Origin: Auanema rhodensis
Taxonomy: Eukaryota > Nematoda > Chromadorea > Rhabditida > Rhabditidae
DNA: 64,000 nt
Direction of reading: 5' to 3'
NCBI GenBank assembly: GCA_964057225.1
Contig: OZ059895.1
Coordinates: forward strand, 23,384,688 to 23,448,687
The translations under genes were made by a program, and so were the position numbers. The notes below the pieces were generated by a model. The model saw only the letters and a list, made by a program, of their open reading frames with translations. It was not told the origin of the DNA and made no database searches. This document shows positions 1-11,488 of this stretch, piece by piece. How positions within the stretch are numbered: the first letter of the stretch is position 1; each line of letters starts with the position of its first letter.

Positions 1-58
1 TTTTTAAGCTGCGTCGATCTGTGTTATCAGATTTGCGCTAGCTTAAAAATGCACCGAG

Positions 59-72
59 ATATCAACTGATAT
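59..72. other. Dyad 2: ATATCA-AC-TGATAT
   Basis: A six-base perfect inverted repeat with a two-base centre lies at unit positions 59-72. It sits next to dyad 3, sharing bases 68-72, so the two stems are mutually exclusive alternatives. It is present in nearly all units but is removed in the four poly-T units. The short stem makes it a weak structure alone. Confidence 0.6.
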
Positions 73-153
73 ATGTTCACACTTATATCCTCGATTTTCA
101 CCCTGAAGAATTAATTTTTTCGTTGAATAACAATGTCCATCGTCTTTGCTTTG

Positions 154-232
154 AAAAAAGGAATCTAAAAACATCTACTTTTTGCTAAATTATTTTGAAA
201 TTTTTCGAAAAAATTTTTGTCAAAATGTTTTT
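154..232. other. Phased A/T tracts, predicted bent DNA, with TTTTTCGAAAAA palindrome
   Basis: Runs of four or more A or T lie at about 154-159, 167-171, 179-183, 193-196, 201-205, 208-213, 214-218, 222-225 and 228-232, so centres are mostly about 10 to 13 bp apart. That spacing, close to a helical turn, is known to give intrinsic curvature. Inside it, 201-212 is a perfect 12-bp palindrome centred on CG. It lies in a near-palindrome spanning 198-216. In i-type units C206 is T, which destroys the palindrome. The element recurs in every unit. Curvature is a prediction from tract spacing, not measured. Confidence 0.6.
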
Positions 233-239
233 GGAAGCA

Positions 240-267
240 ATGTTGAGTGTACATGGAAACTCAACAT
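240..267. other. Dyad 4: 9-bp inverted repeat in the most conserved part of the unit
   Basis: ATGTTGAGT (240-248) pairs exactly with ACTCAACAT (259-267) around a ten-base loop that includes the palindrome TGTACA. The arms are unchanged in almost every unit. U154 has a loop change (TACAGGGA for TACATGGA) and U30 has GTTCAT for GTACAT in the loop. Arm conservation alongside loop changes would fit a constrained dyad, but two examples are too few to prove it. U23 lacks the element completely through its 91-bp deletion. Confidence 0.7.
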
Positions 268-350
268 ACACTAATGCATCATTTTTCAAACGATCATAAC
301 TAATTTTCGTATTAAGCGTTTTTCAATGTAGTATAGTGCATTCGATGCGG

Positions 351-401
351 ATTTTTAAGCTGCGTCGATCTGTGTTATCAGATTTGCGCTAGCTTAAAAA
401 T
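351..401. other. Dyad 1: 11-bp inverted repeat spanning a unit junction
   Basis: The left arm ATTTTTAAGCT (351-361) is the exact reverse complement of AGCTTAAAAAT (391-401). Just inside, GCG (362-364) can pair with CGC (387-389) past a one-base bulge. A five-base inner stem ATCTG/CAGAT (368-372 and 379-383) lies within the loop. The dyad recurs at almost every unit junction. The T17 and AAT subfamilies change the inner stem but keep the outer arms. G at 42016 and 44473 (TTTTTGAGC) and the AACTT forms in U140 and U166 break the outer arms in single units. A cruciform or RNA hairpin is possible. Formation in vivo is inference. Confidence 0.75.
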
Positions 402-769
402 GCACCGAGATATCAACTGATATATGTTCACACTTATATCCTCGATTTTCACCCTGAAGAATTAATTTTTTCGTTGAATAACAATGTCCATCGTCTTTGC
501 CTTGAAAAAAGGAATCTAAAAACATCTACTTTTTGCTAAATTATTTTGAAATTTTTCGAAAAAATTTTTGTCAAAATGTTTTTGGAAGCAATGTTGAGTG
601 TACATGGAAACTCAACATACACTAATGCATCATTTTTCAAACGATCATAACTAATTTTTGTATTAAGCGTTTCTCAATGTAGTATAGTGCATTCGATGCG
701 GATTTTTAAGCTGCGTCGTTCTGTGTTATCAGATTTGCGCTAGCTTAAAAATGCACCGAGATATCAACT

Positions 770-791
770 GATATAAGTTCACACTTATATC
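770..791. other. Dyad 3: perfect 9-bp hairpin in A74 units
   Basis: GATATAAGT (770-778) and ACTTATATC (783-791) are perfect reverse complements around the loop TCAC. In T74 units such as U1 (68-89) the left arm reads GATATATGT, which leaves one internal mismatch. The A74/T74 choice, one of the most common subfamily variants in the array, therefore turns a perfect stem on or off. A74 units dominate types b, c, f, h, i and k. T74 units are types a, d, e, g and m. Confidence 0.7.
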
Positions 792-1755
792 CTCGATTTT
801 CACCCTGAAGAATTAATTTTTTCGTTGAATAACAATGTCCATCGTCTTTGCCTTGAAAAAAGAAATCTAAAAACATCTACTTTTTGCTAAATTATTTTGA
901 AATTTTTCGAAAAAATTTTTGTCAAAATGTTTTTAGAAGCAATGTTGAGTGTACATGGAAACTCAACATACACTAATGCATCATTTTTCAAACGATCATA
1001 ACTAATTTTTGTATTAAGCGTTTCTCAATGTAGTATAGTGCATTCGATGCGGATTTTTAAGCTGCAATGATCTGTGTTATCAGATTTGCGCTAGCTTAAA
1101 AATGCACCGAGATATCAACTGATATAAGTTCACACTTATATCCTCGATTTTCACCCTGAAGAATTAATTTTTTCGTTGAATAACAATGTCCATCGTCTTT
1201 GCCTTGAAAAAAGAAATCTAAAAACATCTACTTTTTGCTAAATTATTTTGAAATTTTTCGAAAAAATTTTTGTCAAAATGTTTTTGGAAGCAATGTTGAG
1301 TGTACATGGAAACTCAACATACACTAATGCATCATTTTTCAAACGATCATAACTAATTTTTGTATTAAGCGTTTCTCAATGTAGTATAGTGCATTCGATG
1401 CGGATTTTTAAGCTGCAATGATCTGTGTTATCAGATTTGCGCTAGCTTAAAAATGCACCGAGATATCAACTGATATATGTTCACACTTATATCCTCGATT
1501 TTCACCCTGAAGAATTAATTTTTTCGTTGAATAACAATGTCCATCGTCTTTGCCTTGAAAAAAGGAATCTAAAAACATCTACTTTTCGCTAAATTATTTT
1601 GAAATTTTTCGAAAAAATTTTTGTCAAAATGTTTTTGGAAGCAATGTTGAGTGTACATGGAAACTCAACATACACTAATGCATCATTTTTCAAACGATCA
1701 TAACTAATTTTCGTATTAAGCGTTTCTCAATGTAGTATAGTGCATTCGATGCGGA

Positions 1756-4700
1756 TTTTTAAGCTGCGTCGATCTGTGTTATCAGATTTGCGCTAGCTTA
1801 AAAATGCACCGAGATATCAACTGATATATGTTCACACTTATATCCTCGATTTTCACCCTGAAGAATTAATTTTTTCGTTGAATAACAATGTCCATCGTCT
1901 TTGCCTTGAAAAAAGGAATCTAAAAACATCTACTTTTTGCTAAATTATTTTGAAATTTTTCGAAAAAATTTTTGTCAAAATGTTTTTGGAAGCAATGTTG
2001 AGTGTACATGGAAACTCAACATACACTAATGCATCATTTTTCAAACGATCATAACTAATTTTTGTATTAAGCGTTTCTCAATGTAGTATAGTGCATTCGA
2101 TGCGGATTTTTAAGCTGCGTCGTTCTGTGTTATCAGATTTGCGCTAGCTTAAAAATGCACCGAGATATCAACTGATATAAGTTCACACTTATATCCTCGA
2201 TTTTCACCCTGAAGAATTAATTTTTTCGTTGAATAACAATGTCCATCGTCTTTGCCTTGAAAAAAGAAATCTAAAAACATCTACTTTTTGCTAAATTATT
2301 TTGAAATTTTTCGAAAAAATTTTTGTCAAAATGTTTTTAGAAGCAATGTTGAGTGTACATGGAAACTCAACATACACTAATGCATCATTTTTCAAACGAT
2401 CATAACTAATTTTTGTATTAAGCGTTTCTCAATGTAGTATAGTGCATTCGATGCGGATGTTTAAGCTGCAATGATCTGTGTTATCAGATTTGCGCTAGCT
2501 TAAAAATGCACCGAGATATCAACTGATATAAGTTCACACTTATATCCTCGATTTTCACCCTGAAGAATTAATTTTTTCGTTGAATAACAATGTCCATCGT
2601 CTTTGCCTTGAAAAAAGAAATCTAAAAACATCTACTTTTTGCTAAATTATTTTGAAATTTTTCGAAAAAATTTTTGTCAAAATGTTTTTGGAAGCAATGT
2701 TGAGTGTACATGGAAACTCAACATACACTAATGCATCATTTTTCAAACGATCATAACTAATTTTTGTATTAAGCGTTTCTCAATGTAGTATAGTGCATTC
2801 GATGCGGATTTTTAAGCTGCAATGATCTGTGTTATCAGATTTGCGCTAGCTTAAAAATGCACCGAGATATCAACTGATATATGTTCACACTTATATCCTC
2901 GATTTTCACCCTGAAGAATTAATTTTTTCGTTGAATAACAATGTCCATCGTCTTTGCCTTGAAAAAAGGAATCTAAAAACATCTACTTTTCGCTAAATTA
3001 TTTTGAAATTTTTCGAAAAAATTTTTGTCAAAATGTTTTTGGAAGCAATGTTGAGTGTACATGGAAACTCAACATACACTAATGCATCATTTTTCAAACG
3101 ATCATAACTAATTTTCGTATTAAGCGTTTCTCAATGTAGTATAGTGCATTCGATGCGGATTTTTAAGCTGCGTCGATCTGTGTTATCAGATTTGCGCTAG
3201 CTTAAAAATGCACCGAGATATCAACTGATATATGTTCACACTTATATCCTCGATTTTCACCCTGAAGAATTAATTTTTTCGTTGAATAACAATGTCCATC
3301 GTCTTTGCCTTGAAAAAACAAATCTAAAAACATCTACTTTTTGCTAAATTATTTTGAAATTTTTCGAAAAAATTTTTGTCAAAATGTTTTTGGAAGCAAT
3401 GTTGAGTGTACATGGAAACTCAACATACACTAATGCATCATTTTTCAAACGATCATAACTAATTTTTGTATTAAGCGTTTCTCAATGTAGTATAGTGCAT
3501 TCGATGCGGATTTTTAAGCTGCGTCGATCTGTTTTATCAGATTTGCGCTAGCTTAAAAATGCACCGAGATATCAACTGATATAAGTTCACACTTATATCC
3601 TCGATTTTCACCCTGAAGAATTAATTTTTTCGTTGAATAACAATGTCCATCGTCTTTGCCTTGAAAAAAGGAATCTAAAAACATCTACTTTTCGCTAAAT
3701 TATTTTGAAATTTTTCGAAAAAATTTTTGTCAAAATGTTTTTGGAAGCAATGTTGAGTGTACATGGAAACTCAACATACACTAATGCATCATTTTTCAAA
3801 CGATCATAACTAATTTTCGTATTAAGCGTTTCTCAATGTAGTATAGTGCATTCGATGCGGATTTTTAAGCTGCGTCGATCTGTGTTATCAGATTTGCGCT
3901 AGCTTAAAAATGCACCGAGATATCAACTGATATATGTTCACACTTATATCCTCGATTTTCACCCTGAAGAATTAATTTTTTCGTTGAATAACAATGTCCA
4001 TCGTCTTTGCCTTGAAAAAAGGAATCTAAAAACATCTACTTTTTGCTAAATTATTTTGAAATTTTTCGAAAAAATTTTTGTCAAAATGTTTTTGGAAGCA
4101 ATGTTGAGTGTACATGGAAACTCAACATACACTAATGCATCATTTTTCAAACGATCATAACTAATTTTTGTATTAAGCGTTTCTCAATGTAGTATAGTGC
4201 ATTCGATGCGGATTTTTAAGCTGCGTCGATCTGTTTTATCAGATTTGCGCTAGCTTAAAAATGCACCGAGATATCAACTGATATAAGTTCACACTTATAT
4301 CCTCGATTTTCACCCTGAAGAATTAATTTTTTCCTTGAATAACAATGTCCATCGTCTTTGCCTTGAAAAAAGGAATCTAAAAACATCTACTTTTCGCTAA
4401 ATTATTTTGAAATTTTTCGAAAAAATTTTTGTCAAAATGTTTTTGGAAGCAATGTTGAGTGTACATGGAAACTCAACATACACTAATGCATCATTTTTCA
4501 AACGATCATAACTAATTTTCGTATTAAGCGTTTCTCAATGTAGTATAGTGCATTCGATGCGGATTTTTAAGCTGCGTCGATCTGTGTTATCAGATTTGCG
4601 CTAGCTTAAAAATGCACCGAGATATCAACTGATATATGTTCACACTTATATCCTCGATTTTCACCCTGAAGAATTAATTTTTTCGTTGAATAACAATGTC

Positions 4701-5265
4701 CATCGTCTTTGCCTTGAAAAAAGGAATCTAAAAACATCTACTTTTTGCTAAATTATTTTGAAATTTTTCGAAAAAATTTTTGTCAAAATGTTTTTGGAAG
4801 CAATGTTGAGTGTACATGGAAACTCAACATACACTAATGCATCATTTTTCAAACGATCATAACTAATTTTTGTATTAAGCGTTTCTCAATGTAGTATAGT
4901 GCATTCGATGCGGATTTTTAAGCTGCGTCGTTCTGTGTTATCAGATTTGCGCTAGCTTAAAAATGCACCGAGATATCAACTGATATAAGTTCACACTTAT
5001 ATCCTCGATTTTCACCCTGAAGAATTAATTTTTTCGTTGAATAACAATGTCCATCGTCTTTGCCTTGAAAAAAGAAATCTAAAAACATTTACTTTTTGCT
5101 AAATTATTTTGAAATTTTTCGAAAAAATTTTTGTCAAAATGTTTTTAGAAGCAATGTTGAGTGTACATGGAAACTCAACATACACTAATGCATCATTTTT
5201 CAAACGATCATAACTAATTTTTGTATTAAGCGTTTCTCAATGTAGTATAGTGCATTCGATGCGGA
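1756..5265 (+). repeat. Ten-unit block, copy 1 (U6-U15: a b c d e f a f a b)
   Basis: The unit order matches U24-U33 one for one, including the rare e unit with CA at 160-161 (U10), two f units with T23, C183 and C308 (U11, U13), and the final b unit with ACATTTAC (U15). Private changes include CGGATGTTT at the end of U7 and TTTTTTCCTTG for TTTTTTCGTTG in U13 (near 4333). The offset to copy 2 is 6223 bp, equal to 18 units less the deletions in U18 and U23. Confidence 0.85.
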
Positions 5266-7718
5266 TTTTTAAGCTGCAATGATCTGTGTTATCAGATTTG
5301 CGCTAGCTTAAAAATGCACCGAGATATCAACTGATATAAGTTCACACTTATATCCTCGATTTTCACCCTGAAGAATTAATTTTTTCGTTGAATAACAATG
5401 TCCATCGTCTTTGCCTTGAAAAAAGAAATCTAAAAACATCTACTTTTTGCTAAATTATTTTGAAATTTTTCGAAAAAATTTTTGTCAAAATGTTTTTGGA
5501 AGCAATGTTGAGTGTACATGGAAACTCAACATACACTAATGCATCATTTTTCAAACGATCATAACTAATTTTTGTATTAAGCGTTTCTCAATGTAGTATA
5601 GTGCATTCGATGCAGATTTTTAAGCTGCGTCGATCTGTGTTATCAGATTTGCGCTAGCTTAAAAATGCACCGAGATATCAACTGATATATGTTCACACTT
5701 ATATCCTCGATTTTCACCCTGAAGAATTAATTTTTTCGTTGAATAACAATGTCCATCGTCTTTGCCTTGAAAAAAGGAATCTAAAAACATCTACTTTTTG
5801 CTAAATTATTTTGAAATTTTTCGAAAAAATTTTTGTCAAAATGTTTTTGGAAGCAATGTTGAGTGTACATGGAAACTCAACATACACTAATGCATCATTT
5901 TTCAAACGATCATAACTAATTTTTGTATTAAGCGTTTCTCAATGTAGTATAGTGCATTCGATGCGGATTTTTAAGCTGCGTCGATCTGTTTTATCAGATT
6001 TGCGCTAGCTTAAAAATGTTTTTTTTTTCACTTTTAAGTTCACACTTATATCCTCGATTTTCACTCTGAAGAATTAATTTTTTCGTTGAATAACAATGTC
6101 CATCGTCTTTGCCTTGAAAAAACAAATCTAAAAACATCTACTTTTTGCTAAATTATTTTGAAATTTTTCGAAAAAATTTTTGTCAAAATGTTTTTGGAAG
6201 CAATGTTGAGTGTACATGGAAACTCAACATACACTAATGCATCATTTTTCAAACGATCATAACTAATTTTCGTATTAAGCGTTTCTCAATGTAGTATAGT
6301 GCATTCGATGCGGATTTTTAAGCTGCGTCGATCTGTTTTATCAGATTTGCGCTAGCTTAAAAATGCACCGAGATATCAACTGATATAAGTTCACACTTAT
6401 ATCCTCGATTTTCACCCTGAAGAATTAATTTTTTCGTTGAATAACAATGTCCATCGTCTTTGCCTTGAGAAAAGGAATCTAAAAACATCTACTTTTCGCT
6501 AAATTATTTTGAAATTTTTCGAAAAAATTTTTGTCAAAATGTTTTTGGAAGCAATGTTGAGTGTACATGGAAACTCAACATACACTAATGCATCATTTTT
6601 CAAACGATCATAACTAATTTTCGTATTAAGCGTTTCTCAATGTAGTATAGTGCATTCGATGCGGATTTTTAAGCTGCGTCGATCTGTGTTATCAGATTTG
6701 CGCTAGCTTAAAAATGCACCGAGATATCAACTGATATATGTTCACACTTATATCCTCGATTTTCACCCTGAAGAATTAATTTTTTCGTTGAATAACAATG
6801 TCCATCGTCTTTGCCTTGAAAAAAGGAATCTAAAAACATCTACTTTTTGCTAAATTATTTTGAAATTTTTCGAAAAAATTTTTGTCAAAATGTTTTTGGA
6901 AGCAATGTTGAGTGTACATGGAAACTCAACATACACTAATGCATCATTTTTCAAACGATCATAACTAATTTTTGTATTAAGCGTTTCTTAATGTAGTATA
7001 GTGCATTCGATGCGGATTTTTAAGCTGCGTCGTTCTGTGTTATCAGATTTGCGCTAGCTTAAAAATGCACCGAGATATCAACTGATATAAGTTCACACTT
7101 ATATCCTCGATTTTCACCCTGAAGAATTAATTTTTTCGTTGAATAACAATGTCCATCGTCTTTGCCTTGAAAAAAGAAATCTAAAAACATCTACTTTTTG
7201 CTAAATTATTTTGAAATTTTTCGAAAAAATTTTTGTCAAAATGTTTTTAGAAGCAATGTTGAGTGTACATGGAAACTCAACATACACTAATGCATCATTT
7301 TTCAAACGATCATAACTAATTTTTGTATTAAGCGTTTCTCAATGTAGTATAGTGCATTCGATGCGGATTTTTAAGCTGCAATGATCTGTGTTATCAGATT
7401 TGCGCTAGCTTAAAAATGCACCGAGATATCAACTGATATAAGTTCACACTTATATCCTCGATTTTCACCCTGAAGAATTAATTTTTTCGTTGAATAACAA
7501 TGTCCATCGTCTTTGCCTTGAAAAAAGAAATCTAAAAACATCTACTTTTTGCTAAATTATTTTGAAATTTTTCGAAAAAATTTTTGTCAAAATGTTTTTG
7601 GAAGCAATGTTGAGTGTACATGGAAACTCAACATACACTAATGCATCATTTTTCAAACGATCATAACTAATTTTTGTATTAAGCGTTTCTCAATGTAGTA
7701 TAGTGCATTCGATGCGGA
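5266..7718 (+). repeat. Units U16-U22, order c a p f a b c
   Basis: U16 ends in GATGCAGA (A349), a marker that recurs in the c units of the six-unit repeat at 11489-15692. U18 is the first poly-T unit. U19 is an f unit with the private change TTGAGAAAAGG. U20 has TTTCTTAATG. The order a b c a p f (U14-U19) equals the later six-unit repeat, so this is an isolated upstream copy of it. Confidence 0.8.
5968..6314 (+). repeat. Poly-T variant unit U18 (347 bp)
   Basis: After AAAAATG the usual 21-bp segment at unit positions 52-72 is replaced by 17 bp: ten T, then CACTTTT. This removes dyad 2 and the left part of dyad 3. Linked changes are T23, TCACTCTGAAG in place of TCACCCTGAAG, and CA at 160-161. 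The same linked set occurs in U38 and U44 (and with G23 in U58), so all four derive from one founding event. Confidence 0.9.
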
Positions 7719-7978
7719 TTTTTAAGCTGCAATGATCTGTGTTATCAGATTTGCGCTAGCTTAAAAATGCACCGAGATATCAACTGATATATGTTCACAC
7801 TTATATCCTCGATTTTCACCCTGAAGAATTAATTTTTTCGTTGAATAACAATGTTCATCGTCTTTGCCTTGAAAAAAGGAATCTAAAAACATCTACTTTT
7901 TGCTAAATTATTTTGAAATTTTTCGAAAAAATTTTTGTCAAAATGTTTTTGGATGTAGTATAGTGCATTCGATGCGGA
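7719..7978 (+). repeat. Deleted unit U23 (260 bp)
   Basis: Unit positions 236-326 (91 bp) are missing. The join GGA|TGTAG falls between 7953 and 7954, with at most one base of shared sequence (A). The first half is type AAT, T74, T137, GG, like the g units. It loses dyad 4 and the conserved 239-300 region, and it is the only large internal deletion in the window. The deleted form has not been amplified to other copies here. Confidence 0.93.
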
Positions 7979-10900
7979 TTTTTAAGCTGCGTCGATCTGT
8001 GTTATCAGATTTGCGCTAGCTTAAAAATGCACCGAGATATCAACTGATATATGTTCACACTTATATCCTCGATTTTCACCCTGAAGAATTAATTTTTTCG
8101 TTGAATAACAATGTCCATCGTCTTTGCCTTGAAAAAAGGAATCTAAAAACATCTACTTTTTGCTAAATTATTTTGAAATTTTTCGAAAAAATTTTTGTCA
8201 AAATGTTTTTGGAAGCAATGTTGAGTGTACATGGAAACTCAACATACACTAATGCATCATTTTTCAAACGATCATAACTAATTTTTGTATTAAGCGTTTC
8301 TCAATGTAGTATAGTGCATTCGATGCGGATTTTTAAGCTGCGTCGTTCTGTGTTATCAGATTTGCGCTAGCTTAAAAATGCACCGAGATATCAACTGATA
8401 TAAGTTCACACTTATATCCTCGATTTTCACCCTGAAGAATTAATTTTTTCGTTGAATAACAATGTCCATCGTCTTTGCCTTGAAAAAAGAAATCTAAAAA
8501 CATCTACTTTTTGCTAAATTATTTTGAAATTTTTCGAAAAAATTTTTGTCAAAATGTTTTTAGAAGCAATGTTGAGTGTACATGGAAACTCAACATACAC
8601 TAATGCATCATTTTTCAAACGATCATAACTAATTTTTGTATTAAGCGTTTCTCAATGTAGTATAGTGCATTCGATGCGGATTTTTAAGCTGCAATGATCT
8701 GTGTTATCAGATTTGCGCTAGCTTAAAAATGCACCGAGATATCAACTGATATAAGTTCACACTTATATCCTCGATTTTCACCCTGAAGAATTAATTTTTT
8801 CGTTGAATAACAATGTCCATCGTCTTTGCCTTGAAAAAAGAAATCTAAAAACATCTACTTTTTGCTAAATTATTTTGAAATTTTTCGAAAAAATTTTTGT
8901 CAAAATGTTTTTGGAAGCAATGTTGAGTGTACATGGAAACTCAACATACACTAATGCATCATTTTTCAAACGATCATAACTAATTTTTGTATTAAGCGTT
9001 TCTCAATGTAGTATAGTGCATTCGATGCGGATTTTTAAGCTGCAATGATCTGTGTTATCAGATTTGCGCTAGCTTAAAAATGCACCGAGATATCAACTGA
9101 TATATGTTCACACTTATATCCTCGATTTTCACCCTGAAGAATTAATTTTTTCGTTGAATAACAATGTCCATCGTCTTTGCCTTGAAAAAAGGAATCTAAA
9201 AACATCTACTTTTCGCTAAATTATTTTGAAATTTTTCGAAAAAATTTTTGTCAAAATGTTTTTGGAAGCAATGTTGAGTGTACATGGAAACTCAACATAC
9301 ACTAATGCATCATTTTTCAAACGATCATAACTAATTTTCGTATTAAGCGTTTCTCAATGTAGTATAGTGCATTCGATGCGGATTTTTAAGCTGCGTCGAT
9401 CTGTGTTATCAGATTTGCGCTAGCTTAAAAATGCACCGAGATATCAACTGATATATGTTCACACTTATATCCTCGATTTTCACCCTGAAGAATTAATTTT
9501 TTCGTTGAATAACAATGTCCATCGTCTTTGCCTTGAAAAAACAAATCTAAAAACATCTACTTTTTGCTAAATTATTTTGAAATTTTTCGAAAAAATTTTT
9601 GTCAAAATGTTTTTGGAAGCAATGTTGAGTGTACATGGAAACTCAACATACACTAATGCATCATTTTTCAAACGATCATAACTAATTTTTGTATTAAGCG
9701 TTTCTCAATGTAGTATAGTGCATTCGATGCGGATTTTTAAGCTGCGTCGATCTGTTTTATCAGATTTGCGCTAGCTTAAAAATGCACCGAGATATCAACT
9801 GATATAAGTTCACACTTATATCCTCGATTTTCACCCTGAAGAATTAATTTTTTCGTTGAATAACAATGTCCATCGTCTTTGCCTTGAAAAAAGGAATCTA
9901 AAAACATCTACTTTTCGCTAAATTATTTTGAAATTTTTCGAAAAAATTTTTGTCAAAATGTTTTTGGAAGCAATGTTGAGTGTACATGGAAACTCAACAT
10001 ACACTAATGCATCATTTTTCAAACGATCATAACTAATTTTCGTATTAAGCGTTTCTCAATGTAGTATAGTGCATTCGATGCGGATTTTTAAGCTGCGTCG
10101 ATCTGTGTTATCAGATTTGCGCTAGCTTAAAAATGCACCGAGATATCAACTGATATATGTTCACACTTATATCCTCGATTTTCACCCTGAAGAATTAATT
10201 TTTTCGTTGAATAACAATGTCCATCGTCTTTGCCTTGAAAAAAGGAATCTAAAAACATCTACTTTTTGCTAAATTATTTTGAAATTTTTCGAAAAAATTT
10301 TTGTCAAAATGTTTTTGGAAGCAATGTTGAGTGTTCATGGAAACTCAACATACACTAATGCATCATTTTTCAAACGATCATAACTAATTTTTGTATTAAG
10401 CGTTTCTCAATGTAGTATAGTGCATTCGATGCGGATTTTTAAGCTGCGTCGATCTGTTTTATCAGATTTGCGCTAGCTTAAAAATGCACCGAGATATCAA
10501 CTGATATAAGTTCACACTTATATCCTCGATTTTCACCCTGAAGAATTAATTTTTTCGTTGAATAACAATGTCCATCGTCTTTGCCTTGAAAAAAGGAATC
10601 TAAAAACATCTACTTTTCGCTAAATTATTTTGAAATTTTTCGAAAAAATTTTTGTCAAAATGTTTTTGGAAGCAATGTTGAGTGTACATGGAAACTCAAC
10701 ATACACTAATGCATCATTTTTCAAACGATCATAACTAATTTTCGTATTAAGCGTTTCTCAATGTAGTATAGTGCATTCGATGCGGATTTTTAAGCTGCGT
10801 CGATCTGTGTTATCAGATTTGCGCTAGCTTAAAAATGCACCGAGATATCAACTGATATATGTTCACACTTATATCCTCGATTTTCACCCTGAAGAATTAA

Positions 10901-11488
10901 TTTTTTCGTTGAATAACAATGTCCATCGTCTTTGCCTTGAAAAAAGGAATCTAAAAACATCTACTTTTTGCTAAATTATTTTGAAATTTTTCGAAAAAAT
11001 TTTTGTCAAAATGTTTTTGGAAGCAATGTTGAGTGTACATGGAAACTCAACATACACTAATGCATCATTTTTCAAACGATCATAACTAATTTTTGTATTA
11101 AGCGTTTCTCAATGTAGTATAGTGCATTCGATGCGGATTTTTAAGCTGCGTCGTTCTGTGTTATCAGATTTGCGCTAGCTTAAAAATGCACCGAGATATC
11201 AACTGATATAAGTTCACACTTATATCCTCGATTTTCACCCTGAAGAATTAATTTTTTCGTTGAATAACAATGTCCATCGTCTTTGCCTTGAAAAAAGAAA
11301 TCTAAAAACATTTACTTTTTGCTAAATTATTTTGAAATTTTTCGAAAAAATTTTTGTCAAAATGTTTTTAGAAGCAATGTTGAGTGTACATGGAAACTCA
11401 ACATACACTAATGCATCATTTTTCAAACGATCATAACTAATTTTCGTATTAAGCGTTTCTCAATGTAGTATAGTGCATTCGATGCGGA
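7979..11488 (+). repeat. Ten-unit block, copy 2 (U24-U33: a b c d e f a f a b)
   Basis: This is the second copy of the order at 1756-5265, also 3510 bp long, and it differs by only scattered substitutions. Examples are GTGTTCATGG in U30 (near 10334) and C308 in the b unit U33. The block implies duplication of a segment of roughly 18 units, about 6.3 kb. Confidence 0.85.

Larger units (their letters stand above)
1..351 (+). repeat. Reference satellite monomer (U1)
   Basis: Window coordinates 1-351 serve as unit coordinates. Variable positions cluster at 13-23, 74, 137, 160-161, 183, 233-238, 308-310 and 349-350. The stretches 90-130 and 239-300 are nearly invariant in all complete units. G+C is 109/351. 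U1 itself carries private changes: CTTTGCTTTG near 145-153 where almost all others read CTTTGCCTTG, and T at 323 giving TTTTTCAATG instead of TTTCTCAATG. I see no clear internal half-repeat of about 175 bp, so the unit looks like a true monomer and not an ancient dimer. The chosen start is a convention set by the window edge, not a biological boundary. Confidence 0.95.
1..1755 (+). repeat. Units U1-U5, order a a b c d
   Basis: U1 and U2 are type a, followed by b (703), c (1054) and d (1405). The d unit has AAT at 13-15, T74, GG, C183 and C308. The same a b c d order repeats in U6-U9 and U24-U27, and in U20-U23 with the last unit deleted. This makes a four-unit (1404 bp) higher-order motif. 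Confidence 0.85.

Noticed and set aside
118-134. Possible CENP-B box (TTCGTTGAA core)
   Set aside because: It matches only the left half of the mammalian CENP-B box. The essential CGGG half is replaced by ACAA. The match is probably due to chance, though the half-site is present in nearly every unit.
1-351. Monomer as an ancient dimer of about 175 bp
   Set aside because: The two halves show only short chance matches by eye, with no consistent alignment.
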